The notes under the pieces were generated by a model that had not been told where the DNA came from, did not search any database, and saw nothing but the letters and a program-made list of their open reading frames with translations. From Betaproteobacteria bacterium (GTDB lineage Bacteria; Pseudomonadota; Gammaproteobacteria; Burkholderiales; SG8-39): a stretch of 64,000 nucleotides of DNA. The position numbers and the translations under genes were made by a program. The stretch is taken from positions 1 through 64,000 of the forward strand of contig JACRAS010000043.1 in the NCBI GenBank assembly GCA_016234705.1, given 5' to 3'. Below, piece by piece: positions 1 through 9,624 of this stretch (the stretch's first letter is position 1; the number at the start of each line of letters is the position of its first letter).

Positions 1-495
1 GCAGTGTCGACGCCCATGCTACTTGAGGAGGCCTATACGGCGCTGGAGCGCGGTACTATCGATGCCATGCAGACCACCCCTGGCAGTGCGATGGGTTTCA
101 AGTATTACGAACCCGCTCCCTATGTAACGCAACTCGGAGCTCCGACCGCGATCTGCGGAGTAATCATGAACAAGGCGTTCTACGACAAGCTTCCGGCGGA
201 CCTGAAGAAACTGTTCGACGAGGAACTCAATCCCGCGTTGGTGAACTTGATAACCAATAGTTATGAGAAAGTCGCCATTGGGGCTTATGACAAATTCAGG
301 GAGATTTTCAAGGCCAAAGGGAAAGGCGAGGTCATTGCCCTGTCTCCCGAGGAAAGGGCCAAGTTCGTCAAACCGACCGAACCCGAATGGGCGGCCTGGG
401 TAAAAGAAGCCAACAAACGAGGCTATGCCGGCGAGGCCATGATGGCCGACTTCAAGGCGACCTTGAAGAAGAACGGCATGGCCCCTCCGTTTTGA
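1..495 (+). CDS. TRAP transporter substrate-binding protein DctP (C-terminal part, cut by window edge)
   Basis: The reading frame is open from base 1 (A-V-S-T-P-M) and ends at 495, so the N-terminal half lies outside the window. It encodes the C-terminal lobe of a periplasmic DctP-type binding protein for a TRAP (tripartite ATP-independent periplasmic) transporter. Segments such as EEAYTALERGTID and KPTEPEWAAWVKEAN recur almost unchanged in the two following genes, so this is the first of at least three tandem paralogues. The apparent GTG start at 4 is internal to the domain and is not a real start. The ligand is probably an organic acid but cannot be read from the sequence. Confidence 0.9.
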   Translation, partial: AVSTPMLLEEAYTALERGTIDAMQTTPGSAMGFKYYEPAPYVTQLGAPTAICGVIMNKAFYDKLPADLKKLFDEELNPALVNLITNSYEKVAIGAYDKFREIFKAKGKGEVIALSPEERAKFVKPTEPEWAAWVKEANKRGYAGEAMMADFKATLKKNGMAPPF

Positions 496-584
496 TGTCA
501 AGGGTTCGCTCCCATTGATTATGGGCGGAGTGTCTGAGGGAATGGTGAATTGGATTTGCTACTTTTAGAAGAGAGGAGGTCCAA

Positions 585-1640
585 ATGTTAAAGTCAATAA
601 GCGCTTTTGCCGCGTTGGTGACAGTCCTGATTCTGGGGGCTACCCCTGGGAGCTGGGCCGCCGAGCCGATTCAATTGGAATTCGGTAATTGGTTGCCCAG
701 TACCCACCCGCAATCAGTAGGTTCCTTGGAGCCTTGGAAAAAAATGGTGGAGGAAAAAACCAAAGGCCGCGTGAAGGTGAATCTCTATCACGCCGGGGTA
801 TTGGGAACGTCCCGGGCGGTGCTGAACGATGTCAAGGGCGGCGTTTACCACCTGGGCCTGCTGGTGCCCGTCTATTACTACGACACCCCGCTTTTCAAGT
901 TTCTGATCGGGGAACTGCCGTTCGCCCTGCCCGGACCTATCGTCGGCACCCGGGTGATGAACGAGTTCGTCGAAAAGCATGGCGAGGATGTTTTCGACAA
1001 GCTCAATGTCAAGAACGTGGGCGTTTTCGTTTCCGATGCCTACGTGATGTTCGGCACCAAGCCGATTCGGAGGATCGAGGATCTGAAGGGCATGAAACTG
1101 CGTGCGCCTGGCAAGTCCTGGGTGCAGATCGCCAAGGACTGGGGGGCGGTGCCCACTCCCATGCAGCCCGAGGAGGCCTATACGGCGCTGGAACGGGGCA
1201 CCATCGACGTGATGCAGTATTCCCCCACCGGCTCCCTGGGCTGGAAGTATTTCGAGCCGGCCCCCTACGTCACCAAAATGGAGGCGCCCATCATTGTCGG
1301 CGGGATGATTATGAACAAGGCGTTCTACGACAAGCTGCCGGCCGACCTGAAGAAATTATTCGATGAGGAACTGAACCCGGCCTTGATAAAGATGATGGTG
1401 AACGTTTATGAAAAAGGTGCTGCGGAGGCCTTGGAGAAAATGAGTCAAAGCTTCAAAGCCAAAGGCAAGGGCGAGGTCATCACTCTTGCTCCCGAGGAAA
1501 AGGCCAAGTTCGTCAAACCCACCGAACCCGAGTGGGCCGCCTGGGTGAAAGAAGCCAACAAGCGGGGCTATCCCGGCGAGGCCATGATGGTAGATTTCAA
1601 GGCGATCCTGAAGAAGCACGGCCTTGCCCCGCCGTTTTGA
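585..1640 (+). CDS. TRAP transporter substrate-binding protein DctP family
   Basis: This 351-residue periplasmic binding protein has an N-terminal signal peptide (MLKSISAFAALVTVLILGA, cleavage near Ala-Glu-Pro) and the DctP fold. The conserved segment RRIEDLKGMKLRAPG and the TALERGTIDVMQ ligand-lobe segment are present. It would capture a solute in the periplasm and deliver it to the DctQM permease encoded downstream. The ATG at 585 follows a strong GAGGAGG ribosome-binding site. It is the second of three tandem paralogues, and its C-terminus (EPEWAAWVKEANKRGY...APPF) is nearly identical to the first. The ligand is unknown. Confidence 0.93.
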   Translation: MLKSISAFAALVTVLILGATPGSWAAEPIQLEFGNWLPSTHPQSVGSLEPWKKMVEEKTKGRVKVNLYHAGVLGTSRAVLNDVKGGVYHLGLLVPVYYYDTPLFKFLIGELPFALPGPIVGTRVMNEFVEKHGEDVFDKLNVKNVGVFVSDAYVMFGTKPIRRIEDLKGMKLRAPGKSWVQIAKDWGAVPTPMQPEEAYTALERGTIDVMQYSPTGSLGWKYFEPAPYVTKMEAPIIVGGMIMNKAFYDKLPADLKKLFDEELNPALIKMMVNVYEKGAAEALEKMSQSFKAKGKGEVITLAPEEKAKFVKPTEPEWAAWVKEANKRGYPGEAMMVDFKAILKKHGLAPPF

Positions 1641-1682
1641 TGCCAAGGGCGGGCTCGCCTTGGGCATCGGCGGGGTGTTTTT
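1639..1682 (+). terminator. Terminator- or attenuator-like hairpin between dctP paralogues
   Basis: An imperfect GC-rich hairpin begins on the stop codon of the preceding gene (GATGCC...GGGCATC, 1639-1668, with small bulges). A T-run at 1678-1682 follows about ten bases later. The delayed T-run makes it a poor classical terminator; partial attenuation or mRNA 3'-end protection is equally possible. Confidence 0.35.
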
Positions 1683-1854
1683 AGAAGCGGTGAGAGATTG
1701 TGAAAAAATCGTCGCGAGCATGCGAACGACAAGACGACAAAACAACAAAACATATTATGCAGAAAGGGGAGGAGAGGGCGAGTGAGCAACGAAGCAGTTG
1801 TATTCACAAGCTCTGAGAAAATTTATTATTCTAATATCGACGGAGGAGACTCAA

Positions 1855-2916
1855 ATGTTCATGTTGAAGTCAATAAGCGTTTTTGTCGCGTTGGGGGCAG
1901 CCCTGACTCTGGGGGCTGCTCCTGCGGTCCGCGCGGCCGAGCCGTTTCAATTGGATCTCGGCAATTGGACGCCCAGCACCCACCATCTGGCCGTGAATGC
2001 CTTTGAGCCCTGGAAAAAAATAGTGGAGCAAAAAACCCAGGGCCGCGTGAAGGTGAACGTCCATCACGGCGGCGTGCTGGGGACATCCCAGGCGACGCTG
2101 AACGACGTGAAGGGCGGCGTTTACCACGTGGGCTTGATCGCTGCGTCGTATTACTACGACACGCCGCTGTTCAAGCTCGTCATCGGTGAACTCCCCTTCG
2201 CCCTTTCCAATCCCATCGTTGCCGCCAAGCTGATGACCGAGTTTGCCGATAAGCACGCGAAGGATGTTTTCGACACGCTCAACGTCAAGAACATGGGGAT
2301 TCTCGCCACCGACGGCTATGTGATGTTCAGCACTAAGCCGATCCGGCGGATCGAGGATCTGAAAGGCATGAAACTACGGGCGGTGGGGAAAGGCTGGGTG
2401 CAGATCGCCAAAGAGTGGGGGGCGGTGCCGACGCCGATGAAAACAGAGGAAGGCTATACGGCGCTGGAGCGCGGTACTCTGGATATTTTTCAGGTCAGCC
2501 CTACCAGTGGGATAGGTTATAAGTATCACGAACCTGCTCCCTATGTGACGCAACTGGGAGCCCCAATCGTGATCGGCGCGATGATCATGAACAAGGCGTT
2601 CTACGCCAAGCTTCCGGCGGACTTGAAGAAACAGTTCGATGAAGAACTTAATCCGGCGTTATTGAACCTGATCAACGAGAGTTATGACAAAGGCGCCAAT
2701 GCGTCTTATGACAAGATGAGGGAGATTTTCAAGGCCAAGGGAAAGGGAGAAGTCATTGCCCTTTCTCCCGAGGAAAGGGTCAAGTTCGTCAAACCGACCG
2801 AACCCGAGTGGGCCGCTTGGGTGAACGAGGCCAACACGCGGGGCTATCCTGTCGAGCTCATGATGGCGGATTTCAAGGCGATCCTGAAGAAAAACGGTAT
2901 TGCCACGCCGTTCTGA
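1855..2916 (+). CDS. TRAP transporter substrate-binding protein DctP family
   Basis: This third tandem DctP paralogue has 353 residues from the ATG at 1855, which follows GGAGGAG. An in-frame ATG further upstream at 1798 has no ribosome-binding site and would spoil the signal peptide. A second ATG at 1861 (MLKSISVF) aligns with the start of the preceding gene and is also possible. The signal peptide (MLKSISVFVALGAALTLGAAPAVRAAEP) and DctP motifs (RRIEDLKGMKLRAVG, YTALERGTLDIFQ) are clear. It lies directly upstream of dctQ and dctM and is probably the cognate binding protein. The altered central lobe (DIFQVSPTSGIGYKY versus DVMQYSPTGSLGWKY) suggests a different ligand preference. Confidence 0.92.
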   Translation: MFMLKSISVFVALGAALTLGAAPAVRAAEPFQLDLGNWTPSTHHLAVNAFEPWKKIVEQKTQGRVKVNVHHGGVLGTSQATLNDVKGGVYHVGLIAASYYYDTPLFKLVIGELPFALSNPIVAAKLMTEFADKHAKDVFDTLNVKNMGILATDGYVMFSTKPIRRIEDLKGMKLRAVGKGWVQIAKEWGAVPTPMKTEEGYTALERGTLDIFQVSPTSGIGYKYHEPAPYVTQLGAPIVIGAMIMNKAFYAKLPADLKKQFDEELNPALLNLINESYDKGANASYDKMREIFKAKGKGEVIALSPEERVKFVKPTEPEWAAWVNEANTRGYPVELMMADFKAILKKNGIATPF

Positions 2917-2944
2917 CGTATCTTCGATTAGACCAGCGCGTCTC

Positions 2945-2974
2945 TACTGCCATGCCGATTTTGGGATGGCAGTA
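2945..2974 (+). other. Intercistronic hairpin between dctP and dctQ
   Basis: A perfect 9-bp stem (TACTGCCAT / ATGGCAGTA) encloses a 12-base interval in the 93-bp gap after the third dctP. No T-run follows. Hairpins at this position in binding-protein transporter operons commonly protect the upstream mRNA, allowing more binding protein than permease. That role is inferred. Confidence 0.5.
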
Positions 2975-3009
2975 AAGTTATTTGTGCTTGATTCCCGGGG
3001 GAGCTGAAA

Positions 3010-3516
3010 ATGCGTTTTTTGAACTGGGTCACGGAGATTTTTCGTTGGGGGGCGGTCGCCACCGTGGCGGCGATGATGTTGCTGATTGCCTATGCCGTTC
3101 TGATGCGGGCGGTGGCGGAGCCGGTGGGGGGCGAGCACGAGCTCATAGAGCTGATGATGGTGGCCATGGTGATGCTGGGACTGGCCTATACCCAGAAAGA
3201 GCAAGGCCATATCACCATCGGCCTGTTGGTGGATCGGTTTTCCCCGCGCTGGCAAGCGGCCGCGGATTTGTTGGGGGCCTTGTTGGTGTTCGCCAGTTGT
3301 GGACTGATCGGCTGGGCCAACTTGCGGATGGCGGTGGAATATGCCACCGAAAGCCCGATGTCCACGGACTTTCTTTCGGTCCCGCTTTATCCGTTCAAGA
3401 TTATCGTAGGTTTGGGTTTCTGGTTATGGGGATTGCAGGCGGTTTCCCGCATTCCGGATATTTTTAGGGCGATCGGCGATGGTCAGGCTCTGGCGAGCCA
3501 AGGGAGGCACGTATGA
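3010..3516 (+). CDS. dctQ: TRAP transporter small permease, DctQ family
   Basis: This 168-residue inner-membrane protein has about four transmembrane segments (around residues 12-32, 48-66, 88-108 and 131-150). It contains the DctQ-type segments VGGEHELIELMMVAMVMLGLAYTQKEQGHI and MSTDFLSVPLYPFKI. The small permease pairs with DctM to form the membrane part of the TRAP transporter, which is driven by ion gradients. The ATG follows GGGGGAGC, and the gene overlaps dctM by 4 bp, indicating translational coupling. Confidence 0.93.
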   Translation: MRFLNWVTEIFRWGAVATVAAMMLLIAYAVLMRAVAEPVGGEHELIELMMVAMVMLGLAYTQKEQGHITIGLLVDRFSPRWQAAADLLGALLVFASCGLIGWANLRMAVEYATESPMSTDFLSVPLYPFKIIVGLGFWLWGLQAVSRIPDIFRAIGDGQALASQGRHV

Positions 3517-4820
3517 ACCCTTCCGTGGAAACGGTCGGCCTGATCGGCATGGCGCTCATGTTCCTGCTGATGTTCCTGCGGGTGCCCATCGCCGTCGCCA
3601 TGTCCGTTCCGGGCATTCTCGGCGCCTGGTACTTGCGCGGCTGGGAGCCGATGACTACCGTGCTCAATACCGTGGTGTGGAGCCGAAGTTACAGCTACAC
3701 GCTTTCCGCCATCCCCATGTTCGTGCTGATGAGCGAGTTGATTTATCTCTCCGGGATCAGTGGTGAGCTGTTCAGCGTGTTTCGGAAATGGCTTGGGGCA
3801 CTCAGAGGCGGGTTGGCGCTGGCTACCGTGGGGGCGTCGGCCATATTCGCCGCGGCGTGCGGCTCCAGTGTCGCCAGCACCGCCACCATGGGGATTGTTG
3901 CCTCCAAGGAAATGCAGAAGGCCGGCTACTCGGATATGTTGAGTTCAGGGGCGGTGGTTGCCGGAGGGACATTGGGGATATTGATACCCCCCAGTACGGC
4001 TTTCATCATCTATGGGATGCTGACCGAGGAATCCATCGGCAAGTTGCTCATTGCCGGAATCTTGCCGGGGATAGTTCTTACGCTGCTTTACATGTTGACC
4101 GTGTATGGCGCGGTGTTGCTGCGACCCGGCCTGGGGCCGGCGGCGGAGCGCAGCTCGTGGCTTGAGCGGTTCGTATCGCTGCGGTCGATCTTGTGGATCG
4201 CTATCTTGTTCGTGGTGGTGATCGGCGGCATGTATGTCGGAATATTTAGCCCCACCGAGGCCGCCGGGGTGGGAGCTTTCGGCGCCTTCGTCATCGCGTT
4301 GATACGCCGTCGGCTGACCTGGGGCCGATTTCTGGAGAGCCTGAGCAGTACGGTGAAGGTCACGGGATTTTTGTTCGCCATCATCCTGGGAGCGTTCATC
4401 CTCAATTATTTTCTGGCGATTACCCGCTTGCCGGCCCATTTGGCGGAGTTTATCAGCGGCTTGGGCTGGCATCCAATCGCCATCATGCTGGTGATTTTGC
4501 TGATGTATGTGTTCCTGGGCGCCATCATGGATGCCCTGGCGATGGTGGTGATCACCATTCCCATCATCCTGCCGACCGTGAAAGCCCTGGGTTTCGACCT
4601 GATCTGGTTCGGGGTGATTATCGTGGTGATGATCGAAATGGCCCTTATCAGTCCCCCGGTGGGGATGGGATGCTTCGTCTTGCAGGGGGTCAATCCCAGC
4701 TTGCGCATGGAGGACATCTACAAGGGAGGCTTGCTGTTCATGCTGCCTATCTTCGTGCTGATCGCGCTGCTGATCGCTTTCCCGGACATCGCCCTGTTGC
4801 TGCCGCGCTTCATGGACTGA
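3513..4820 (+). CDS. dctM: TRAP transporter large permease, DctM family
   Basis: This 435-residue, roughly 12-transmembrane large subunit forms the solute-translocating channel of the TRAP transporter. DctM landmarks include PMFVLMSELIYLSG, GSSVASTATMGIVASKEM, GGTLGILIPPSTAFIIYGMLTEESIG, SPTEAAGVGAFGAFV and ISPPVGMGCFVLQG. It overlaps dctQ by an ATGA and is followed 72 bp later by a CoA-transferase gene. The length and the full motif set indicate an intact gene. Confidence 0.96.
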   Translation: MNPSVETVGLIGMALMFLLMFLRVPIAVAMSVPGILGAWYLRGWEPMTTVLNTVVWSRSYSYTLSAIPMFVLMSELIYLSGISGELFSVFRKWLGALRGGLALATVGASAIFAAACGSSVASTATMGIVASKEMQKAGYSDMLSSGAVVAGGTLGILIPPSTAFIIYGMLTEESIGKLLIAGILPGIVLTLLYMLTVYGAVLLRPGLGPAAERSSWLERFVSLRSILWIAILFVVVIGGMYVGIFSPTEAAGVGAFGAFVIALIRRRLTWGRFLESLSSTVKVTGFLFAIILGAFILNYFLAITRLPAHLAEFISGLGWHPIAIMLVILLMYVFLGAIMDALAMVVITIPIILPTVKALGFDLIWFGVIIVVMIEMALISPPVGMGCFVLQGVNPSLRMEDIYKGGLLFMLPIFVLIALLIAFPDIALLLPRFMD

Positions 4821-4892
4821 TCCGGAACATGCGCCCATGCGGATCTTCCCGGATCGCGGAAACCTTACTTTAATTCAGGGGAGTAGTTCAGC

Positions 4893-6122
4893 GTGCAGCA
4901 AAAAAAGAAAGCGCCCAAAGCGGAATCCGCGCCTTTAGCCGGGGTGCGGGTGGTGGACCTGACCACGGTGTTGATGGGGCCCCTGGCCACCCAGTTGATG
5001 GGGGACATGGGAGCCGACATCATCAAGATCGAACCTCCCGATGGCGACGTGACCCGCGACATCGGGCCGAGCCGCCACCCGAAAATGGCGGGAGTGTTTT
5101 TCCACGCCAACCGCAACAAGCGCAGCGTCGTGCTGGATCTCAAGAAGCCGGCGGCCAAGGCGGCTTTGCTCAAGCTGGCCGAGAGCGCCGACGTGTTCAT
5201 CTATAACGTCCGGCCCCAGGCCATGGAGCGGCTGGGGCTTACTTATGAGGTCGTATCCCGAGTCAATCCGCGGATCATCTTCTGCGGCTGCTACGGTTAC
5301 GGCCAGAATGGCCCCTATGCCGCCAAGCCCGCCTACGATGATCTCATCCAGGGGGCCACCGGGATACCGGCGTTGGTGGGCATGGTAACCGGGGAGCCCC
5401 GCTATTTGCCCACGGTGATCGCCGACAAGACCGTGGGACTCACCACCCTGTATGCGGTGCTGGCCGCCTTGTTTTTTCGCGAGCGCACCGGCCGGGGGCA
5501 GGCCATCGACGTGCCCATGTTCGAGACCATGGCCCAGTACGTTTTGCTGGAGCATTTGTACGGCAAGGTGTTTGTGCCCCCGTTGGGGAGCACGGGGTAC
5601 GTCCGCATGTTGGCCCAGGACCGCAAGCCCTACGCCACCCGCGATGGCCATATCTGCGCCCTGCCTTATACCGATGCGCACTGGCAGCGGTTTTTTGATC
5701 TGTCCGGGCGGCCGCAACTCAACACCGACCCGCGTTTCGTCGATATCGCCAATCGTACCCGGCACATCGGCGAGCTGTACGCCATTATCGGGGAGGCCAT
5801 GCGGGAAAAAACCACCGCGGAATGGCTGGATCTGCTCGAACAGGCCGATATCCCCTGCATGCCCATGCACACCCTGGATTCTCTGCTGGAGGATCCCCAT
5901 CTGCGGCAAGTCGGTTTCTTCGAGACCTTGGAACACCCCACCGAGGGTCGGATCATAAACATGGGCGTACCGGTCAACTGGTCGGTTTCCCCTGGCGGGA
6001 CGTTCCGCTACGCTCCGCGTCTGGGAGAGCATACCGAAGAAGTGTTGCGGGAAGCGGGATACTCGGAACAGCAGATAGCGGCGCTTCTCGAGGAAGGGGC
6101 CGCCGCGGCTGCGGCCCGCTGA
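4893..6122 (+). CDS. CaiB/BaiF (class III) CoA-transferase
   Basis: This 409-residue family III CoA-transferase moves CoA between carboxylic acids through an aspartyl-CoA thioester. Family hallmarks are PLAGVRVVDLTTVLMGPLATQLMGDMGADIIKIE at the N-terminus, FHANRNKRSVVLDLKKP, and AYDDLIQGATG carrying the candidate catalytic Asp near residue 149. It starts at a GTG (4893) after GGGGAG. Its position after the TRAP genes suggests that it activates the imported acid, but the substrate is unknown. The alanine-rich tail is unremarkable. Confidence 0.92.
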   Translation: MQQKKKAPKAESAPLAGVRVVDLTTVLMGPLATQLMGDMGADIIKIEPPDGDVTRDIGPSRHPKMAGVFFHANRNKRSVVLDLKKPAAKAALLKLAESADVFIYNVRPQAMERLGLTYEVVSRVNPRIIFCGCYGYGQNGPYAAKPAYDDLIQGATGIPALVGMVTGEPRYLPTVIADKTVGLTTLYAVLAALFFRERTGRGQAIDVPMFETMAQYVLLEHLYGKVFVPPLGSTGYVRMLAQDRKPYATRDGHICALPYTDAHWQRFFDLSGRPQLNTDPRFVDIANRTRHIGELYAIIGEAMREKTTAEWLDLLEQADIPCMPMHTLDSLLEDPHLRQVGFFETLEHPTEGRIINMGVPVNWSVSPGGTFRYAPRLGEHTEEVLREAGYSEQQIAALLEEGAAAAAAR

Positions 6123-6338
6123 CCCCGTTAGGCGCAAATCAAAGTGCGAACGACAACTTGTTGGTTCTGGAACGGAATTAATGGCAAGAATATTTCGGGG
6201 CGGCTGTTGGCCGAAGGCGAACCCCGTTTTTCCAGCGAAGTCTGGAAAAATGTATAGAGTTACGTCAATCAGCGGGATGAGCGCTCGCGGCGAAACGGGG
6301 CGAGACCTGTTTCCGGCGTAGAACTGCGGGGGTGCAAC

Positions 6339-9300
6339 ATGGGGACCAGGAAGAATTCGGCCAGGAATATCAATGAAGCGCTGAAGCAATGCGAAAAACG
6401 CTTCCGTACTCTTATCCATCTGTCCTCCGAACGGTACTGGGAGCAGGATGAAAACTGCCGTTTCACCTTGGTCAGCGGCGGCACTTCGGAGCACGGAATC
6501 GATCCGACGAGTTTAGTCGGCACATTCCGCTGGGACCGGGGCGCGGTTCCGGTCGGCGACAGCGGCAGCTGGGACAAGCACAAGGCCGTCCTGCAAGCGC
6601 GGCAACCTTTCGCCGATTTTCTGTTCAAGCGCCTCGATTCCAAGGGCGAGCTGCGCTACATCAGCGCCAGCGGAAAACCCGTATTCGACGACAAGCGGAG
6701 CTTCCGCGGGTACCACGGCATTGCCAAGGACGTGACCCGAGAAAAGCGCGAGGAACTGCTGCTGCGGCTGGAGCATACGGTAACCCGCTCCCTCGCCGTG
6801 GCGGAGGGCGCCTTGGCGCCCCTCAAGGCGGTAATTCAGGCCGTATGCGAGACGGAGGGTTGGGACGGCGGCGTTTATTTTCGACTGGACGCCCACGCCA
6901 ACCTGCTGCGCTTGAGTCCCGAGGAATGCTGGAGCATCGAGGACCCCGCGGTCAAGCGCTATATCGGCGGTATGCGCGTAGTTATTTCTCCAGGCGTCGG
7001 CCTGGCGGGCCGGGTGTGGCAATCGGGACAAGCGCTATGGGTCACCGATCTTGGCACCGACGCCCGCGCGACGATGTCGAAGATTGCGCGCGAAACCGGC
7101 ATGCACGGCTCATTCGTATTTCCCGTCATATCAGAGGGAAAAACCGTCGGCGTGCTCGCTTTCGTCAGCCGCGAATTGCGCCACCCCGAGGAGCGGCTGC
7201 TGGATACGATCCATGTCATCGGCAGCCAGCTCGGCCAATTCGTCCAGCGCAAGCAGGCCGAAGACATCCTGCGGGAAAGCCAGGAGGAATTGCGCCGCTT
7301 TCGCGCCGCCATGGACAGCTCGGCGGACCTGGTCCTGCTGGTCGATCGCGCCACGATGCGTTACCTGGACTTCAACCAGACCGTGTGCAGAGCGCTCGGA
7401 TATTCGCGGGAAGAGCTGCTCAAAATGGGGCCGGAGGATCTCGTTTTGCGTCAGCAGGATCTCCTGCCGATGGGCCGCGAGGAGCTGGAGCGGGCCCACG
7501 ACGAGCTGATCACGAACCCGGGCGTCCACACCGGCTTGAGGGCCGTTTATCGCTGCAAGGACGGTTCGCGGCTGCCGGTCGAGGTGACGCGCACTGCGCT
7601 GTCCTCGGGCGGCTCTTACATTACCGTCGTCATCTCACGCGACATACGCGAGCAGATTGCCGCCGAGAATGCGCTGCGCGAAAGCGAGGAACGCTTCCGT
7701 AGCCTGACCCAGTTGTCATCGGATATGTATTGGGAGCAGGACGATCAGTACCGTTTCACCTCGATTGCCGGACGCGGCTTGGAGCGGGTCAAAGCCCGCG
7801 ACTTCCAATTTATCGGCAAGAAACCGTGGGAGCTGAATTACATCAATATGTCGGCGGACGACTGGGCCGCGCATATGGCGATTCTGGAAGCGCATCGGCC
7901 GTTTCACGACCTGGAGCTGTGCCGGGAGAACGAATCCGGCAAGAAGGTGTGGGTCAACGTCAGCGGCGAGCCCGCGTTCGACGCCTCCGGCGCGTTCAAG
8001 GGCTACCGCGGCGTCGGCAAGAACATCAGCGAGCGCAAGCAGGACGAGGAGCGCATCCGGTACCTGGCGAATCACGACGCGCTGACGTCGCTGCCGAACC
8101 GGGCCATGTTCAGCGAAGTGCTCAACCTCGCGCTCCACAACGCGCGGCGCTACAACGGCACTTTCGCCGTGCTGTTCATCGATCTGGACCGCTTCAAGAT
8201 CATCAACGACACCTTGGGTCACGAGGCCGGGGACAAGCTGCTGCAGGAAATGGGCACACGCCTTTCCCAGACCGTGCGCACGAGCGACGTCGTCGCCCGG
8301 CTCGGTGGCGACGAGTTCGTGGTGCTGGTCCGGGAAGTAAGCGAACCCAAGCAGGTCGAGGCGGCCGCGCGCAAGATCCTTTCCGCCCTGATCAAGCCGA
8401 TGTTCATACGCGAGCAGGAATGCAGGGTGACGGCAAGCATCGGCATCTGCATGTATCCGGCGGACGCCCAGGACGAGCAGTCGCTGATGAAGAACGCCGA
8501 TATCGCCATGTACCGCGCGAAGGAGGAAGGCAAGAACACCTACAAGTACTACTCCGAGGAGACCAACGTTCATTCGTTCGAACGGATGGCCCTGGAGACG
8601 AGCCTGCGCCGGGGTCTGGAGCGCGAGGAATTCTTCCTTCATTACCAGCCCAAGCTGGATCTTCAATCAGGGCAGATCAGCGGCGTGGAAGCGCTGGTGC
8701 GCTGGCAGCACCCCGAGCTGGGCATGGTGCCACCCGCCCAGTTCATCCCGCTCGCCGAGGAGACTGGGCTGATCGTGCCGATCGGCAAATGGGTGCTGAC
8801 CACCGCTTGCGCGCAGAATGTCGCCTGGCAGCGCGAGGGCCTGCCGCCATTGCGCATGGCGGTCAACCTGTCGGCGCGCCAGTTCGCCGATGAAGATCTG
8901 CTCAAGCACATCGCCGGGGCGCTGGAGCAGAGCGGGATGAAGGCGGAATTGCTGGAGATGGAACTCACCGAGAACATGATGATGCAGAACGCCGAACGGG
9001 CAGGCAAGGTGCTTGCCGCGATCAAGCAGTTGGGCGTGCGGCTCGCCATCGACGATTTCGGGGTTGGCTACTCCTCGCTTGCGAACCTGAAGCGCTTTCC
9101 GATCGACACGCTCAAGGTGGACCGCTCTTTCATTCGCGACATTCCGCAGGATTCCGAGGACAAGGCGATCACCCGGGCGATCATCGCCATGGGCAAGAGT
9201 CTCAACCTCACCGTCGTCGCTGAAGGGGTGGAGACGCCGGAGCAGGAGACGTTCCTGCGCGAGCACGGCTGTGACGAAACTCAAGGCTATCATTTCAGCA

Positions 9301-9365
9301 AGCCCATCGACGGCGACGAGTTCGCCGCGCTGCTTCGCCAGCGCATCGAGCCGCCGAGGAAATAG
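6339..9365 (+). CDS. PAS/GAF sensor diguanylate cyclase-phosphodiesterase (GGDEF-EAL)
   Basis: This 1,008-residue cytoplasmic protein has no transmembrane segment. Domain order is PAS (about 18-140), GAF (150-310), PAS (318-445), PAS (450-570), GGDEF (575-740) and EAL (750-1000). The GGDEF motif is intact at residues 656-660, with an upstream RTSD inhibitory-site motif. The EAL motif is intact at 784-786, followed by ELTENMMM, IDDFGVGYSSL, LKVDRSFI and VVAEGVET, so both synthesis and hydrolysis of c-di-GMP look possible. Two of the PAS domains share a W-E-Q-D motif that also appears in the HD-GYP protein near 45 kb as W-E-S-D. It is flanked by non-coding gaps of 216 and 259 bp and is probably monocistronic. 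Confidence 0.95.
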   Translation: MGTRKNSARNINEALKQCEKRFRTLIHLSSERYWEQDENCRFTLVSGGTSEHGIDPTSLVGTFRWDRGAVPVGDSGSWDKHKAVLQARQPFADFLFKRLDSKGELRYISASGKPVFDDKRSFRGYHGIAKDVTREKREELLLRLEHTVTRSLAVAEGALAPLKAVIQAVCETEGWDGGVYFRLDAHANLLRLSPEECWSIEDPAVKRYIGGMRVVISPGVGLAGRVWQSGQALWVTDLGTDARATMSKIARETGMHGSFVFPVISEGKTVGVLAFVSRELRHPEERLLDTIHVIGSQLGQFVQRKQAEDILRESQEELRRFRAAMDSSADLVLLVDRATMRYLDFNQTVCRALGYSREELLKMGPEDLVLRQQDLLPMGREELERAHDELITNPGVHTGLRAVYRCKDGSRLPVEVTRTALSSGGSYITVVISRDIREQIAAENALRESEERFRSLTQLSSDMYWEQDDQYRFTSIAGRGLERVKARDFQFIGKKPWELNYINMSADDWAAHMAILEAHRPFHDLELCRENESGKKVWVNVSGEPAFDASGAFKGYRGVGKNISERKQDEERIRYLANHDALTSLPNRAMFSEVLNLALHNARRYNGTFAVLFIDLDRFKIINDTLGHEAGDKLLQEMGTRLSQTVRTSDVVARLGGDEFVVLVREVSEPKQVEAAARKILSALIKPMFIREQECRVTASIGICMYPADAQDEQSLMKNADIAMYRAKEEGKNTYKYYSEETNVHSFERMALETSLRRGLEREEFFLHYQPKLDLQSGQISGVEALVRWQHPELGMVPPAQFIPLAEETGLIVPIGKWVLTTACAQNVAWQREGLPPLRMAVNLSARQFADEDLLKHIAGALEQSGMKAELLEMELTENMMMQNAERAGKVLAAIKQLGVRLAIDDFGVGYSSLANLKRFPIDTLKVDRSFIRDIPQDSEDKAITRAIIAMGKSLNLTVVAEGVETPEQETFLREHGCDETQGYHFSKPIDGDEFAALLRQRIEPPRK

Positions 9366-9500
9366 AAATTCGCCGGGGTGTTCCAGCAAAAAAACAGCCA
9401 TGTGCGCGCGATCGCGCGGGCGAGGCGTTGCCGTTTCGCTCCTCGCTGCCAGCCGCTGGTGGAGCGGGAAATCAGCGTGGTGGCCATCGGGCGCTTCACT

Positions 9501-9517
9501 GCGGCTATACTAGCCGC
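9501..9517 (+). promoter_or_regulatory. Inverted repeat upstream of the amidohydrolase gene
   Basis: A perfect dyad (GCGGCTA-TAC-TAGCCGC) lies 107 bp before the amidohydrolase start, in the 259-bp gap after the GGDEF-EAL gene. It could be an operator or a small RNA hairpin. No T-run follows, so it is not a classical terminator. Confidence 0.35.
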
Positions 9518-9624
9518 AGACGTCACACCCGGATCACTCGGAGGTGGGTGCGACTCGTTACGGAGAAGTCCGGTGCGGGGGATTATTGAATTCATCGAGC
9601 AATGAGCAACAGAGGTCCGATAGC

